Both the position numbers and the translations under genes were made by a program. 64,000 bases of DNA, from the NCBI RefSeq assembly GCF_029168945.1, contig NC_083603.1:21018001-21082000 (forward strand), written 5' to 3'. This document shows positions 12,210 to 22,933 of the stretch, piece after piece. Numbering within the stretch: the first letter of the stretch is position 1; every line of letters starts with the position of its first letter. This stretch comes from Cannabis sativa. Its lineage: Eukaryota; Streptophyta; Magnoliopsida; Rosales; Cannabaceae. Under the pieces are notes generated by a model that searched no databases, was not told the origin of the DNA, and worked only from the letters and a program-made list of their open reading frames with translations.

Positions 12210-12836
12210 AGTTACAAATCTTTGAGATCGGCCAAAAACTTTGTATTGGGGATGGCCTTTGCTATGGAAAACTTTATCTGAATTTATGGCCTTCAAAACC
12301 CCCCAAAATAAAACTGTAAATTGTTCTATAAAATTTATATGCTATATTAATGGGCATAAATTAAAAACATAAAAAGGTAATTTTAAGGGTGTGAAAAATG
12401 TAAGAATTTCTCTATCAGAGAAGTAATTTTGTTGAGCTGCAAATCTTTGAGAATTGATATTGGCGAAAAACTTTGAGCAAAGGTGGCCTTTGGTATGTGA
12501 AACCTTATCTCAATTTACGGCCTTCCAAAGCTCCAAAAGCAAAACTATGTAGAATAGTATATAAAATATATATGCTATATCAATTGTCATATAATAATAA
12601 TAATAATAATGATAAAAGATGCGGAAAATAGTAAAAAAAATTTCAGTTGCAAATTTGTAAGATTGGCCAAAAACTTTCTAGTATGGCCTTTGGTATGTGA
12701 AAGCTTTATATCAATTTATGGCCTTCCAAACCTCCAAAAGCAAAACTATGTAAGAACAGTTTATAAAATCTATATAGTAGGGAGACAAATTAAAAAAGAT
12801 AAAATAAATAAAGAATGCGGAAAATGGTAATAATTT
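12210..12836. repeat. Three-copy tandem repeat, about 200-bp unit
   Basis: Copies begin at about 12210, 12435 and 12643. Each opens with a (T/C)TGCAAAT-like motif and GGCCAAAAACTTT, continues with ATGGCCTTTGGTATGTGAAA and CAATTTATGGCCTTCCAAA, and ends in AT-rich filler with GCGGAAAATGGTAA. Copies 2 and 3 are more alike than copy 1. No coding frame persists across copies. Confidence 0.7.
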
Positions 12837-13197
12837 TGGCATTGCTTGCAATATTAACTGAACATTTAAATCCAATAACTCCTCCAAAAACACATAATAA
12901 TAATTGGTAGATCTCTCTCTCTTTTTTTTTTTTTTTTTTTTTTGCTGCAATAGTTGGCAGATCTTATGTGTGCGTAATATCAATGATAAAAAAAAATGAA
13001 AGGTTATGGAAACCGTTACAATGTTCTCTTTCATTTTTTATAACAATCAATTCTTTTTGTTTATTTATTTATTTGGGTGTTTTCCTTTTCCATGTTTCGA
13101 AGGAGTTTGATGGGCTTGTTAGATTTTATTTCTTTTTAATTGGTAGTTTGTAAACTCTTTAGGTGAGAGCAATAGAAGACAATTTTGTGATCATTGA
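12837..13197. other. AT-rich spacer with a 22-base poly(T) tract
   Basis: The T-run is at 12922-12943, preceded by CTCTCTCTC. Frames through it are low-complexity artefacts. Nothing else is recognised up to the LINE2 3' end. Confidence 0.5.
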
Positions 13198-13335
13198 TTT
13201 TTTTCTAGATGAATTGCTATTATATTAAAACAAATAGTCATAATACAATAGGCATTAGAGAAGGAGACATATCTCCAACCAAGTACAATTAGAGTCCACC
13301 AAAAGAGCATACTTTGCTTATACATGAGCAACAGT
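13198..13335 (-). mobile_element. LINE2, 3'-terminal piece
   Basis: 13205-13335 aligns with the 3' end of LINE1 (14131-14270), sharing GCTATTATATTAAA, ATACAATAGGCATTAGAG and TATACATGAG. A short T-run at 13198-13204 is the remnant poly(A) tail on the opposite strand. The piece stops exactly at the left end of the CACTA element and resumes at 21379 after the 3-bp target duplication AGT. Confidence 0.8.
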
Positions 13336-13660
13336 CACTACTATAAAATTAGCTTTTCCCAACGGTTAATAAGGGGGTCAAATATAAAATCCGTTGGAAA
13401 AGGTAAGCAGAACTTTTTCCCAACAGTTTAAAATCGAAGCAAAAAAATCGTTGGGAAAAACTAATGGCAACGGTAGAGAACCGTTGGCAATACTAAATGG
13501 AATTTTGTAAACGAAAATAGTAAATACCAACAGTTCATTACTATTCCCAACAGTTATAAACCGTTGGGAATACTTAATATTCCCAATATTTATAAACTGT
13601 CGGGAATACTAAGTATTCCCAACAGTTATAAAGTGTTGGGAAATAATCTTTTTAGTATAC
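13336..13660. repeat. Left terminal and subterminal repeats of the CACTA element
   Basis: After the inverted repeat, CCCAACGGTT/CCCAACAGTT and its complement CCGTTGGGAA occur about ten times in 300 bases. Several occur as back-to-back hairpins, such as CCCAACAGTTATAAACCGTT followed by GGGAA. Confidence 0.8.
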
Positions 13661-14101
13661 TTGAAAAAAGTTTCAGATTTAAAAAAAAAAAAGTTGTTTA
13701 ATAAAAAAAATTTGTATGTGATAAAAGGAAATACTAAAAAAATTTGAGTTTTTTTTTTAAGATAAAGAAATTTGTACTTTTTTTTTTATTTTCCTTAATA
13801 AAAGAAAATTATATTTAATAAAATAAAATACCAAAAAAAAAAGTTTCATATTTAAAAAATAAAATGAATTTTTTTTTGCTTAATAAATTTATATTTAAGA
13901 ATTTATAATATTGAAAAATTTATAATTTATAAATTTTCAGAGTATAATTTTACATTAGATTTTGTTTTATTTTTAATAAATAAATAATAAAACAATTGAT
14001 AAGAAAGTAAAAAATTATATAATTTTACATCAGAATTTATATATATATTTTTTAAAAAAATTGTTAAATGGCTTTTTTTTTCAAAAAAATTTGTTAAATG
14101 G
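13661..14101. other. AT-rich filler of the CACTA left arm
   Basis: Homopolymer-rich A/T sequence with no supported frame. A 13-base direct repeat, TTGTTAAATGGCT, occurs at about 14061 and 14091, next to the LINE1 target site. Confidence 0.5.
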
Positions 14102-14157
14102 CTTATTACTTTATTTATTTTTTTTTTTTTAGAAAATGCTATTATATTAAACAAGAG

Positions 14158-17100
14158 TTAAAATACAATAGGCATTAGAGGAGGAGGTATTTCCTCCACC
14201 CATGAACAATTAGAATCCACCGAGAGAGCATAGCGCGCCAGTAAATGCGCAGCATTATTAGCAGATCGATATACATGAGTGATCTGAGCTCCAGGGAAGT
14301 TGGATACTAAAATAGAAATATTGTGCAACAAACAATGAAAATCGGACACTAGCTCCCGAGATGGGTGTAAACCTTTAACTACAGATAGAGAATTTGTCTC
14401 GATATAGTGTAATGGTAGTTGAAGGTCTTTAATCCATTGAAGAGCATGCATTAGAGCGAGTGCTTCCGTAATTTTTGGCGTAAAACATCCACAAAAAGGT
14501 GTAGACATGGCTGCTATAATTTGCCCCGAGCAGTCCCTCAAGACAGCGCCAAAACCAGACTTGTTTTCCATTGTGTTTATTGCCGCATCGGTGTTTAATT
14601 TCAGACAACCTGAAGGGGGATTCAGCCAATCGGAGTCCTTTGTCACGGCTGTGTTGTGACCAGCTGCAGGTGCCGAAGAGGTAGCAGGTTGCCTACCGTG
14701 AACATCATGATACTCAGAGATATAAAAGAGAGCAAAATACAGCAGGACATCATGAGGTTTGGGTTTAGAACCATGGCTTTCTTTATTCCTTTCAGTCCAA
14801 ATGCTCCAAAGTATTGTAGCAAACTGTTCTAATCTTAAAGAAGACCATTCTGAGGAGACTTGGAGAAATAATTCCTTCAAATTCATGTGACGAGAAAGGA
14901 TAGATTGTAAACTGAAATATGAACATTGCCACACCTTTTTGGGACGTTTACAGTAAAAAAGAGCATGGAAAATCGTTTCATTAGCTCTGTTGCAAAGAGT
15001 ACATTGACTTGAGTCCGCGATATGTCGAGTATGAAGGATGTCTGCCACTGGTAGGCAATCATGAATGGCCCTCCACAAAAAGATACGGATCTTAGAAGGC
15101 AGCTTTAACCCCCAAATTTTTTTCCACCATTGCTGAGCTTGATTCCCACTTGACATAGGCTGTTGTTCTTCAAGTTTAGTGGCTAGTAGATACCCTGATT
15201 TTACTGAATAAACCCCAGTAGATTCATGGTGCCATATCATAGTGTCGTGATGCTCAATAAAAGTTAAAGGAATACTTTGAATCAATGCAACATCCGAAGG
15301 CAGAAATAGTGTGTTCAGCAGACCATAGTTCCATTGCCGACAATTCAAAATAAGGTCTGATACTTTCATTGCTGCATTATTTCCACGAAATTGCAATGGT
15401 TTAAAGGATGTATGACCTGGAAGCCAGGGGACAGACGCACAAAGAATATCCTCTCCATTGCCAACTTTCCATCGAAGTCCTTTAGCAAGTAATTCCTTAC
15501 CCCAAACAATACCCCTCCATGTTAAGGAAGGATGGGATCCTAAATTTGCATCCAAGAATGAAGATGATCTGAAGTATCTTGGCTTGAGTATTCGGCTGAG
15601 GAGTGAATTTGGATTCGAGAGAAGAAGCCGTGCTTGTTTCGCCAAAAGAGCCTGGTTAAAGTGGACAAAGCTTTTGAATCCCATACCTCCTTCAACTTTT
15701 GACTGTGTAAGAGCCTTCCAAGTCTTCCAATTAATGCCCGAAGATGAAGAATTTGAACCCCACCAAAACTTATTACACATGGTCTCTATTTGGTTAATAA
15801 GAGATTTTAAAAGTCTAAAACAACTCATAGCATAAGTCGAGATAGATTGGGCAACTGCTTTGAGCAATACTTCCTTTCCACCAATGGAAAATAACTGTTC
15901 TTGCCAAGCTGAAAGTAGATTCCATAACTTTTCCTTGATTTCACCAAATAGAAGCTTCTTATCTCGGCCTGAGTATGAAGGTAAGCCCAAGTATCTCTCA
16001 TGGCAAGGTTGGATAGCCATTTGGAAAATCTGCTAGATGTTGGATTGAATAGCAGGTAATGTATTAGGTGAAAAAGAAAGGACCGACTTTTCCAAATTTA
16101 GGCTTTGACCTGATGCACGGCAGTAAAAATTCAAAGATCACTTGATCGCCATGGCTGAACGGTTATTTGCTCGGCAAATGACAAGGCTATCGTCCGCAAA
16201 AAATAAATGAAAGACCATAGGAGCACCTCGAGCAATACGAATACCTTGAAGATTGCCACATCTTTCTTCATGTTAGAATAATCTTGAGAGACCTTCAGCA
16301 CAAAGTATAAAGAGAAATGGTGACAATGGGTCGCCTTGTCGAATACCACGTGTTGGAGTAAGATGACCTTGAGTATTACCATTGACCGAAAAAGAATATG
16401 TTACAGTGCTAATGCATCGGATGATGAGATCAATAACCGAAGAGTCAAATCCCATAGCAGTCATGATATTGTCGATGAAATGCCATTCAACTCTATCGAA
16501 AGCTTTACTCATGTCAAGCTTGATGGCTGCATAACCTTCCTTACCCCTCTTTAAATGTTTCAATGAATGTAAAAGCTCAAAAGCAACTAAAACATTGTCT
16601 GTGATAAGCCTTGATTGAAGAAAAGCACTTTGAGATTCTGAAATAACCAAAGAGAGAAAAGGCTTTAATCTAAGAACAATGGCTTTAGATACTATCTTGT
16701 AGAGCACATTGCAGAGGCTAATGGGTCTCAGCTGGGACATTGCAGTAGGCTTTTTGACCTTAGGAATCAATGTGATTAAGGTTTGGTTGAAGCATGTGGG
16801 ATCCCCACCTTCATTGAGAATTTTCAACACAGTTGTAGACACCAATTCGCCAACTATATGCCAATAGTTTATGTAAAACATAACCGACATACCATCTAGA
16901 CCGGGGCTGCTATCATCACTCATTGAGGAAAGAGCAGTATAAACATCATCAGCTGTATAAGGCACGGTTAAGAGATGATTAATGTCTGCTGTGATAGTTT
17001 TTGGAATAGTAGGTAAAACATGTCGGAGAGCTTCTAAATCCATCCCTGTTGTAGTGAAAATGTTCTGAAAATAGGTCTGAATGATTTGTCCAATTTCAGA

Positions 17101-18271
17101 AGGGGTTGTGCGCATGATGCCTTGATCATCTTGAAGAGATGAAATTTTGTTGCTGCTACGTCTGTTGTTAGCACGTTGGTGAAAATATTTCGTGTTGGAA
17201 TCACCCGATTTTAACCAAGAAACTCTAGAACGTTGATGCCAATACTCTTCCTCCTGAGCTAATAATTCGTCAAGAATATTTTCACTTGATTTCAGCTCTT
17301 CAAAGTGAGAGTTGTTGCAGAGGAGTTGTGAAGGGCTTCCACTTTTTGCTGACTGATCTTGATTTTCTTAGGGAGATCTCCAAATTTTTGCATGTGCCAG
17401 GCTTGTAATTGGTGAGAACATGCTGTCAAATTCTGCAGAATTTGAGTAGTGGGATCGGCTGTAGCATTCTTCCAGTTGTTGGCAATGATTTCAGAGCACA
17501 TATCTTCATTTAACCATAGCTTTTCAAAGCGAAATCTAGACTTGAATTTCTGGTTACAAGTAGACAGGAAAGGATTGATTTGCACCAGTAAAGCTCTGTG
17601 ATCAGATTGGAAAAAATCCAAATAAGAAACTGTTGCAACGTTGAAGTTGTTGAACCACATGGAGTTGATGAAACCATAGTCCAACCTTTCCTTCACATTA
17701 GTCCCGTTTGTATTGTTATTGTGCCAAGTGAATCGGTTCCCATCAAAATTCAGTTCTTGTAATCCACTTTTATCAATTGCAGTCCGAAAATCATCTATTT
17801 GAGTTTCATTCTTTAGAGGTCCTCCTAGTTTATCCAAATGAGAGATTATTTCATTGAAATCCCCCATGACCAACCAAGGCATGAGAGGAGTTGAGTCTTT
17901 AAGTTTTGTCAATAATTCCCAAGTGAATTTCCTTTGAGATACAACAGGAGCACCATAAAAACCCGAGAAGTGACAAGAGAAGCCATCATCAAAAGCCAAA
18001 TAACAGTCAACAAAGTTTTGTCCATAATTGATAATAGTTACATTTACATTAGACTTCCAAAGGAAAAGCAAACCACCACTTAAACCTATCCTTGGAACTT
18101 CTATACCATTCGGAAAATTAAAGGATTACGAAATTTAGAAATAGACCCTGAACTAAGCTTAGTTTCCATAATAAAAATTACATCAGGTTTATGCTGAGAA
18201 ATGAGCAGACAAACTTGACGGAATGCTCTCGGATTGCTCAAGCCCCGAGCATTCCAGGAAACAATATTCAT
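14158..18271 (-). pseudogene. LINE1 ORF2: endonuclease / reverse transcriptase / RNase H
   Basis: ATG at 18271. The APE-type endonuclease shows NIVSWNARGL, METKL, GDFNEI, RLDYGF and SDHRAL, i.e. all expected catalytic blocks. A 1-base frameshift lies near 18110-18125 and another near 17310. The RT domain (about 17115-16140) has LITLIPKV, RPISLCN, KAFDRVEW, GIRQGDPLSPFLF and the catalytic FADD (16189-16200). In-frame stops are at 16273-16275, near 16141 and near 16031. The last 620 codons (16020-14158) are open. They hold the zf-RVT domain (CTLCN...[13 protein letters not shown]) and a plant-type RNase H starting LNTDAA. In the RNase H the usual ETDSL is ETNSL, a change at a catalytic Asp. ORF2 nicks target DNA and copies LINE RNA into it; this copy cannot make the full protein. 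Confidence 0.92.
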
Positions 18272-19839
18272 GGTGATTGGCAAGGCTGAGCATCAGCCTT
18301 CGCCAAAGGAACACCATTACCATCAGCCATCAGTGAAAGATTAGACATTTCAGAGGTGGGATCCGATTGCTGGTGCAGGTCTGTGTTTGTAATGTCATCA
18401 AGTGGATTCAGTCGAGTGCGGCATCGTTTAAGGACACTGCGAACATTACCCCCCGAAGTTGTAAGTTGTCTTTTGGAGAATAAGGAGGCAACTCTGTTAT
18501 CACAAGCTGAAGATTGAGAATTGTCCATGATAGCACTCGAAAGTCTAGTTGTGGGAGATTCAAAAGGAATGGATGGAGCAGTAGTAGAGTCTGTGGATGT
18601 AGAGAGATGTTGAGCAGAAGATGGAGTGTTGACTGTTGAGGAAAGAATATGAGTGTATGCAGGAGGAGTAGCCACCGAGAGTTTAATGGTAGATTTCATT
18701 GATGCAGAGGCAGCATCAGTGTGTTGTCGAAGGTGGCTGGCAGTATCCGATTTCAGAGAATCAATTGGAATGATAACTTCAGTTGAATGAGAGGCGCAAG
18801 GAGCAGTTGAAATTATGGTGTTACAAAGTGTGTCTTGTTTAGCCGAACTAGAAGTGTTAGCAACATCGGTGGGAGGGATGAGAGAACTGGAAGTGGTTTT
18901 ATTTTTGTAACTGACCATAGTTCCAGAAGGAGTTTCTGCAATAGCCTTCCCCTTTTCACGGCTTGTAATGTGAGATGGTAAAGCAGGAAAAGGTTGGGGA
19001 TGAGAGATGATGGGAGAAATAGTGTTACGCGCAAGACGTGTGATAAAAGGCCATGGTCCTGATTTGGAAAAGTCTTTCCTATAACGATCATAATTGGATC
19101 TTGGTAAGGGAGATCCTTCCATCCAAGGACCATACGGGAGATCCGGATCTTTGCCATCATCTATTTCTTCCAGAAATTCAGAACATTTGTCAAAAACATG
19201 TCCAATGATACCGCATTCGTAACAGAAATCAGGAAGCCTTTCATAACGGTAGTCAAGCCATAATTCATCATTCATCCAAGGAAAGGTTACAGTCTGTCCA
19301 CGCAGCAGTGGTTTGGAGACATCAATACCAACACAAATGCGAAGAAAGGGACCCCATCCTTCATTGAGAGAGTCTTCATACACTTCTAAAAAAGTACCAA
19401 TCAAATTCCCTAACACCTTAGCCAAGGATTCAGATTTGCTCAAAAAAGGAAGCCTGTAGACTTGTATCCAAAAGGGGGTGATGGTATATGAGTTAAAAGG
19501 GGCATTCTACAGAACACTTGGAGTGCATAAAATTAGATGTTGATTGTGTAAGTGCCAGGGTTCCTTGGAAATTACTCTCCTTAAGTCTCCTTCACATCCA
19601 AAAGTAATCATGTAAGAGTCATTTTCATAAGAAGAAACAGACACCTCAAATCTTCCTTTCCATTGAGTAGATATCAGATTGGTAAGTTGTTTAGGATTGA
19701 AACTTCTTTTGGAAAAAACCCTACAAAGGATACGGTGGGATACAGAGCGTGGAGGAGGAATGGTGATGTTGGATAGGTTATAAACCTCTCTTTCTCTAAC
19801 AGAGAGAGCATGTGAGAGATCAAGGTGAAAAGAATCCAT
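18268..19839 (-). pseudogene. LINE1 ORF1: DUF4283 / zinc-knuckle RNA-binding protein
   Basis: The likely start is the ATG at 19839 (MDSFHLDL), giving 524 codons. An upstream in-frame Met at 19938 precedes a hydrophobic, non-conserved stretch, so I prefer 19839. Residues about 40-200 resemble the DUF4283 domain of plant retroelement proteins (KEPWHLHNQHL, ITPFWIQVYRLP). A CCHC knuckle, CYECGIIGHVFDKC, is at 19183-19224. The C-terminal 250 residues are Ser/Thr-rich and low in complexity. One in-frame TAG at 19507-19509 splits DUF4283; the frame is the same on both sides. The stop TGA (18268-18270) overlaps the ORF2 ATG (18269-18271). In L1-type elements ORF1 coats the RNA and accompanies ORF2 to the nucleus. 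Confidence 0.88.
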
Positions 19840-20117
19840 AGGAAAAAATATGAGAAGGAAAGGAAAAAGGATGAAGGATGGAAGATTCAGATTTAGATGA
19901 GATGTGGAATGGATGAGTGGAAGAACATGGTGGCGCAAGGGAAGTTAATATCGAAATGGGAGGAGAACTGCTAATAAACTACTAATAAACCTTCATAAAC
20001 TAACTCAACTGCCACAGAGCAAACTTAAGGGCAGACAATGCTCTCACCAATAGAGGAGTAAAATAGTAATCAGACTTTATTTTTCTGATAACAAAAGTTT
20101 ACCTTATTACTTTATTT

Positions 20118-21169
20118 TTATACATCAAATTTTTAACAATATATATATATATATTTTTTTTTATTAAATATTCTTTTTCCATTTAAATAAAAACTAAAAA
20201 ACCTTAACCCTACTTTATATATTTTTTATCTATCTCAGCCGCATTGCATACATCTCTTCATCTTCTCTCATCACAACCTAATCTCAAAGTTTCTCTCTCT
20301 CTTTGTTGCAGTGGCGGTGGAGGAGATCTCTCTTGGTCGCAGTGGATGGTGGAGGAGACGACGGCTTCAAGGTGCGGTGGAGAAGACGACGACTTCAAGG
20401 GGTCGTGGAGGAGACGACGACTTCAAGGGGCGGTGGAGGAGACGACGACGACGACTTCAATCAAAATGGAAATTAAATTTTGTAAGAGGGGTTATATTAT
20501 TGGCGATCTTAAATTCATCGATTTGAATATTAAATGTATATGTATAGATTTTTGGAAAGGCATAAATTTTCTTAATCAATATATATTTTCCCTTTATTGT
20601 ATATTCTTTCAATTCAATTGTTGCCTTCGTTAGTGCAGAATACTGGATTTACTTACCTAATTATTCATAGCATTTATTTTAACATTTGGCGTTATTCAAG
20701 GAGATTGATTGGCATCCTTTGTTAATTTCATCTTAAGTAATTTATTTATTTTTTTAGCAAAAACTAACAATATTAAAACCTTTTTATTCAAGGGGAAAAT
20801 TCATCCAAGCTCCCTCTCCTTGTCGTCGATCTGGTCTTGCAGCTGCGTTTTATGCGGTCTCGTCAAGCTCCCTCTCCTCCGCCCCTTGAAGTTGTCTCTG
20901 AACATTGTATATATGTATTTTACTATTTAAAAAGTCATTTTTTTTTTTCAGAATTGTATATGTATTTTGTGAAATATGAAAAACTTTCATATTAAGTGTA
21001 ATAATCTTTAATTTGATATAGTTTTAATGAATTATTATATTTAAATCTGAAAATATATTAATTTATTTATTTTAATTAATATTTTTTTTATGAAAATTAA
21101 TACTATTATATATATTTGATATTTAAAAATATACATTAAAATGTAATTCAATTTAATGTACATAATACT
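20118..21169. other. CACTA right arm: gene-like GA-rich segment and AT-rich filler
   Basis: 20118-20230 is AT-rich. 20235-20640 looks unlike its surroundings: a CT-rich leader, a GA-rich minisatellite and a 129-codon frame (20244-20633) whose middle is only repeat-derived Arg/Asp. A few sequences near 20815-20900 (GTCGTCG, CCCCTTGAAGTTGTC) resemble the reverse complement of the minisatellite unit. It may be a captured host fragment; no protein family is recognised. 20930-21169 is AT-rich filler. Confidence 0.35.
20344..20460 (+). repeat. GA-rich minisatellite, about 28-bp unit, four copies
   Basis: Units GG(N)GGTGGAGGAGACGACGACTTCAA begin at 20344, 20371, 20399 and 20427; the last is expanded by two GAC triplets. 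A half unit precedes at 20311-20326. All three frames stay mostly open, which explains the overlapping short frames here. Confidence 0.75.
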
Positions 21170-21378
21170 TTTGCCAACAGTTATAAACAGTCATTTAAAG
21201 TAATTTTTCCCAACAGTTGTAAACCATCATTAAAGGTGACTTTTCCCAACAGTTATAAACCGTCTTTTAAACTTCCCTATTTTTATGACACCTACATAGC
21301 CAACGATTTTAGGAACCGATGAAAAATAGTATAAAAGACATTTAAAAACCGTTGGGAAATGCCAATTTTGTAGTAGTG
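21170..21378. repeat. Right subterminal and terminal repeats of the CACTA element
   Basis: CCAACAGTTATAAAC-type motifs occur at about 21174, 21209 and 21246, then AACCGTTGGGAAATGCC leads into the inverted repeat ending TTTTGTAGTAGTG at 21378. Confidence 0.8.
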
Positions 21379-22332
21379 AGTATTCACGAATCTATACACA
21401 TGAGATATTTACACTCCAAGGAAGTTGGACACTAAAAGAGAAATATTTGTTAAAAAACAATGAAAATCAGAAACATGAGCTTGAGAAGACTAGAATCCTT
21501 TAACCACTACGAGAGAATCAGTCTCAATATAGTGAACTGATAAATAAAGATCCTTAAGACATTGCAGATTGTACATTAAAGCTATTGCTTCCATTACTTT
21601 CGGTCGAAAACAACCACTGAAAGGCATTGACATTGCTGCGATGGTATCACCCTTGCAATTACGTAATATGGTGCCAAAACTAGAAGTATGTGTGACATTG
21701 TTAACTGCAGCATCTGTATTAAATTTCAGTTTACCTGAAGGTGGGTTCAGCCAAGGGGTATCTTTAGTGGCACAATTTGAATATGAAGAATTTGTAGCAG
21801 CAGCAGGCGGTTTGACAACTTGAGCAGCATGATATTCATCAAGATAGGTGACAGTAAAATAAAGAAGAACATCATGGGGCTTTGATTTTGTTTCATGCCT
21901 CTCTTTTTATTTCTCTCACTCCAAATACTCCATAATATTGTAGCAAATTGTTCCAATTACAAATTAGTCCAAGTAAAAGAGACATGGAGCAACAACTCTT
22001 TAAGGCTCATCTGCCTATATAGAAAGCAATTCACCAAGTGAGAAGGTGGAAGATTTTCAAACACGCTTAGGATGATGGCAATAGAACAAAGCATGAGTGA
22101 GTATTTCTTTATCACAATGACACAAGAAACAAAAGGGAGAATCTGTAATATGTCGTGTATGGAGAATAGTAGCCACAAGGAGACAGTCATGAATTGCACG
22201 CCAACAGACTTTTGACGAAAATGATAGCGACTAAATTTTTTTCCACCATTGTAGAGTACGGGTTGCACAGACTGTAGGTTGTTGATCCTCCAACTGAGTA
22301 GCCAAAAAATAACCAGTTTTGATAGAGTATAA
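21379..22332 (-). mobile_element. LINE2, middle piece (RNase H and zf-RVT part of ORF2)
   Basis: Aligns with LINE1 14255-15190: CAAGGAAGTTGGACACTAAA, TCTCAATATAGTG, AAATTTCAGTTTACCTGAAG and so on. The minus-strand frame is broken by several stops and indels, so LINE2 is older and more decayed than LINE1. It stops at the target site of the nested solo LTR (TATAA, 22328-22332) and resumes at 38050. RNase H landmarks are visible only as fragments (for example LEEKNKKRG-like text near 21890-21956 from the linker). Confidence 0.8.
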
Positions 22333-22933
22333 TGTTGGGTTCTGTGCCCTAAATAAAACCCATTTCAATATAATCATATTTACTTATTAATAAAGATCAG
22401 AAATAACATTTTATGTTGCATGGTTCACATGATTTATTTCATGATTATATATATAATGTATGAATTCCATTTAAGTCCAGAACATATGAATTTGTTAATG
22501 ATTATAGTGTTGTCAGCACAGTGGAATATAATCTTAATTATATGTTCGAAAGTTTATTCCCTGATTTGTCAGAACACTTGATTTAGACTGACATGGTATA
22601 ATCAGCGATAGGTATTCTTACACCTTGGAAAAGTGTTATGTCCTTTCCAGGACATTGGCAAAGTTTACCAGTATCGGATGTATGGAGTATACATCGGAAG
22701 GGACCGATATTGAACTTCGATTAGATATATTAAAACTTACCGTAATATCTATTCAATTCAATATCACCTGTTGATCCTAGATCTAATGATCTTAATCCTG
22801 ATATGATTAGGTTCAATCTCAAGAGTGTTATTCGTGTTCTTTGATTTGTTAGTTAAGCCTACTTTTGGGTCAGGGTGATACGTACATTTTGGGAACACGG
22901 TAGTGCAATTGAGTGGGAGCGCTAACATAAATA

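Larger units (their letters stand above)
14117..20102 (-). mobile_element. LINE1: full-length plant L1-type LINE, inactivated
   Basis: 5986 bp flanked by a perfect 15-bp target duplication, CTTATTACTTTATTT (14102-14116 and 20103-20117). On the minus strand the order is 5' UTR (20102 to about 19840), ORF1 (RNA-binding protein), ORF2 (endonuclease, reverse transcriptase, zf-RVT, RNase H), a short 3' UTR, and a poly(A) tail seen as T-rich 14117-14130. Full length plus an intact target duplication shows it arrived by target-primed reverse transcription into the CACTA element. It has since acquired one stop in ORF1, and two frameshifts and three stops in ORF2. Confidence 0.92.
13336..21378. mobile_element. 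CACTA (En/Spm-type) DNA transposon, non-autonomous
   Basis: Terminal inverted repeats CACTACTAYAAAATTRGC (two mismatches in 18) at 13336-13353 and 21361-21378 are flanked by a perfect 3-bp target duplication, AGT (13333-13335 and 21379-21381). Both ends carry many direct and inverted copies of a CCCAACRGTT motif, the subterminal repeats to which CACTA transposases bind in known systems. No TNPA- or TNPD-like gene is seen. The interior is AT-rich DNA, a full-length inserted LINE (14117-20102) and a GA-rich minisatellite. Without the LINE the element is about 2 kb. It is inserted in the 3' region of LINE2. Confidence 0.9.

Noticed and set aside
12711..13034. 107-codon minus frame with a Lys run
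   Set aside because: Created by the poly(T) tract at 12922-12943; rest is AT-rich filler.
15458..15835. 125-codon plus frame
   Set aside because: Antisense to LINE1 ORF2; no start context or domain.
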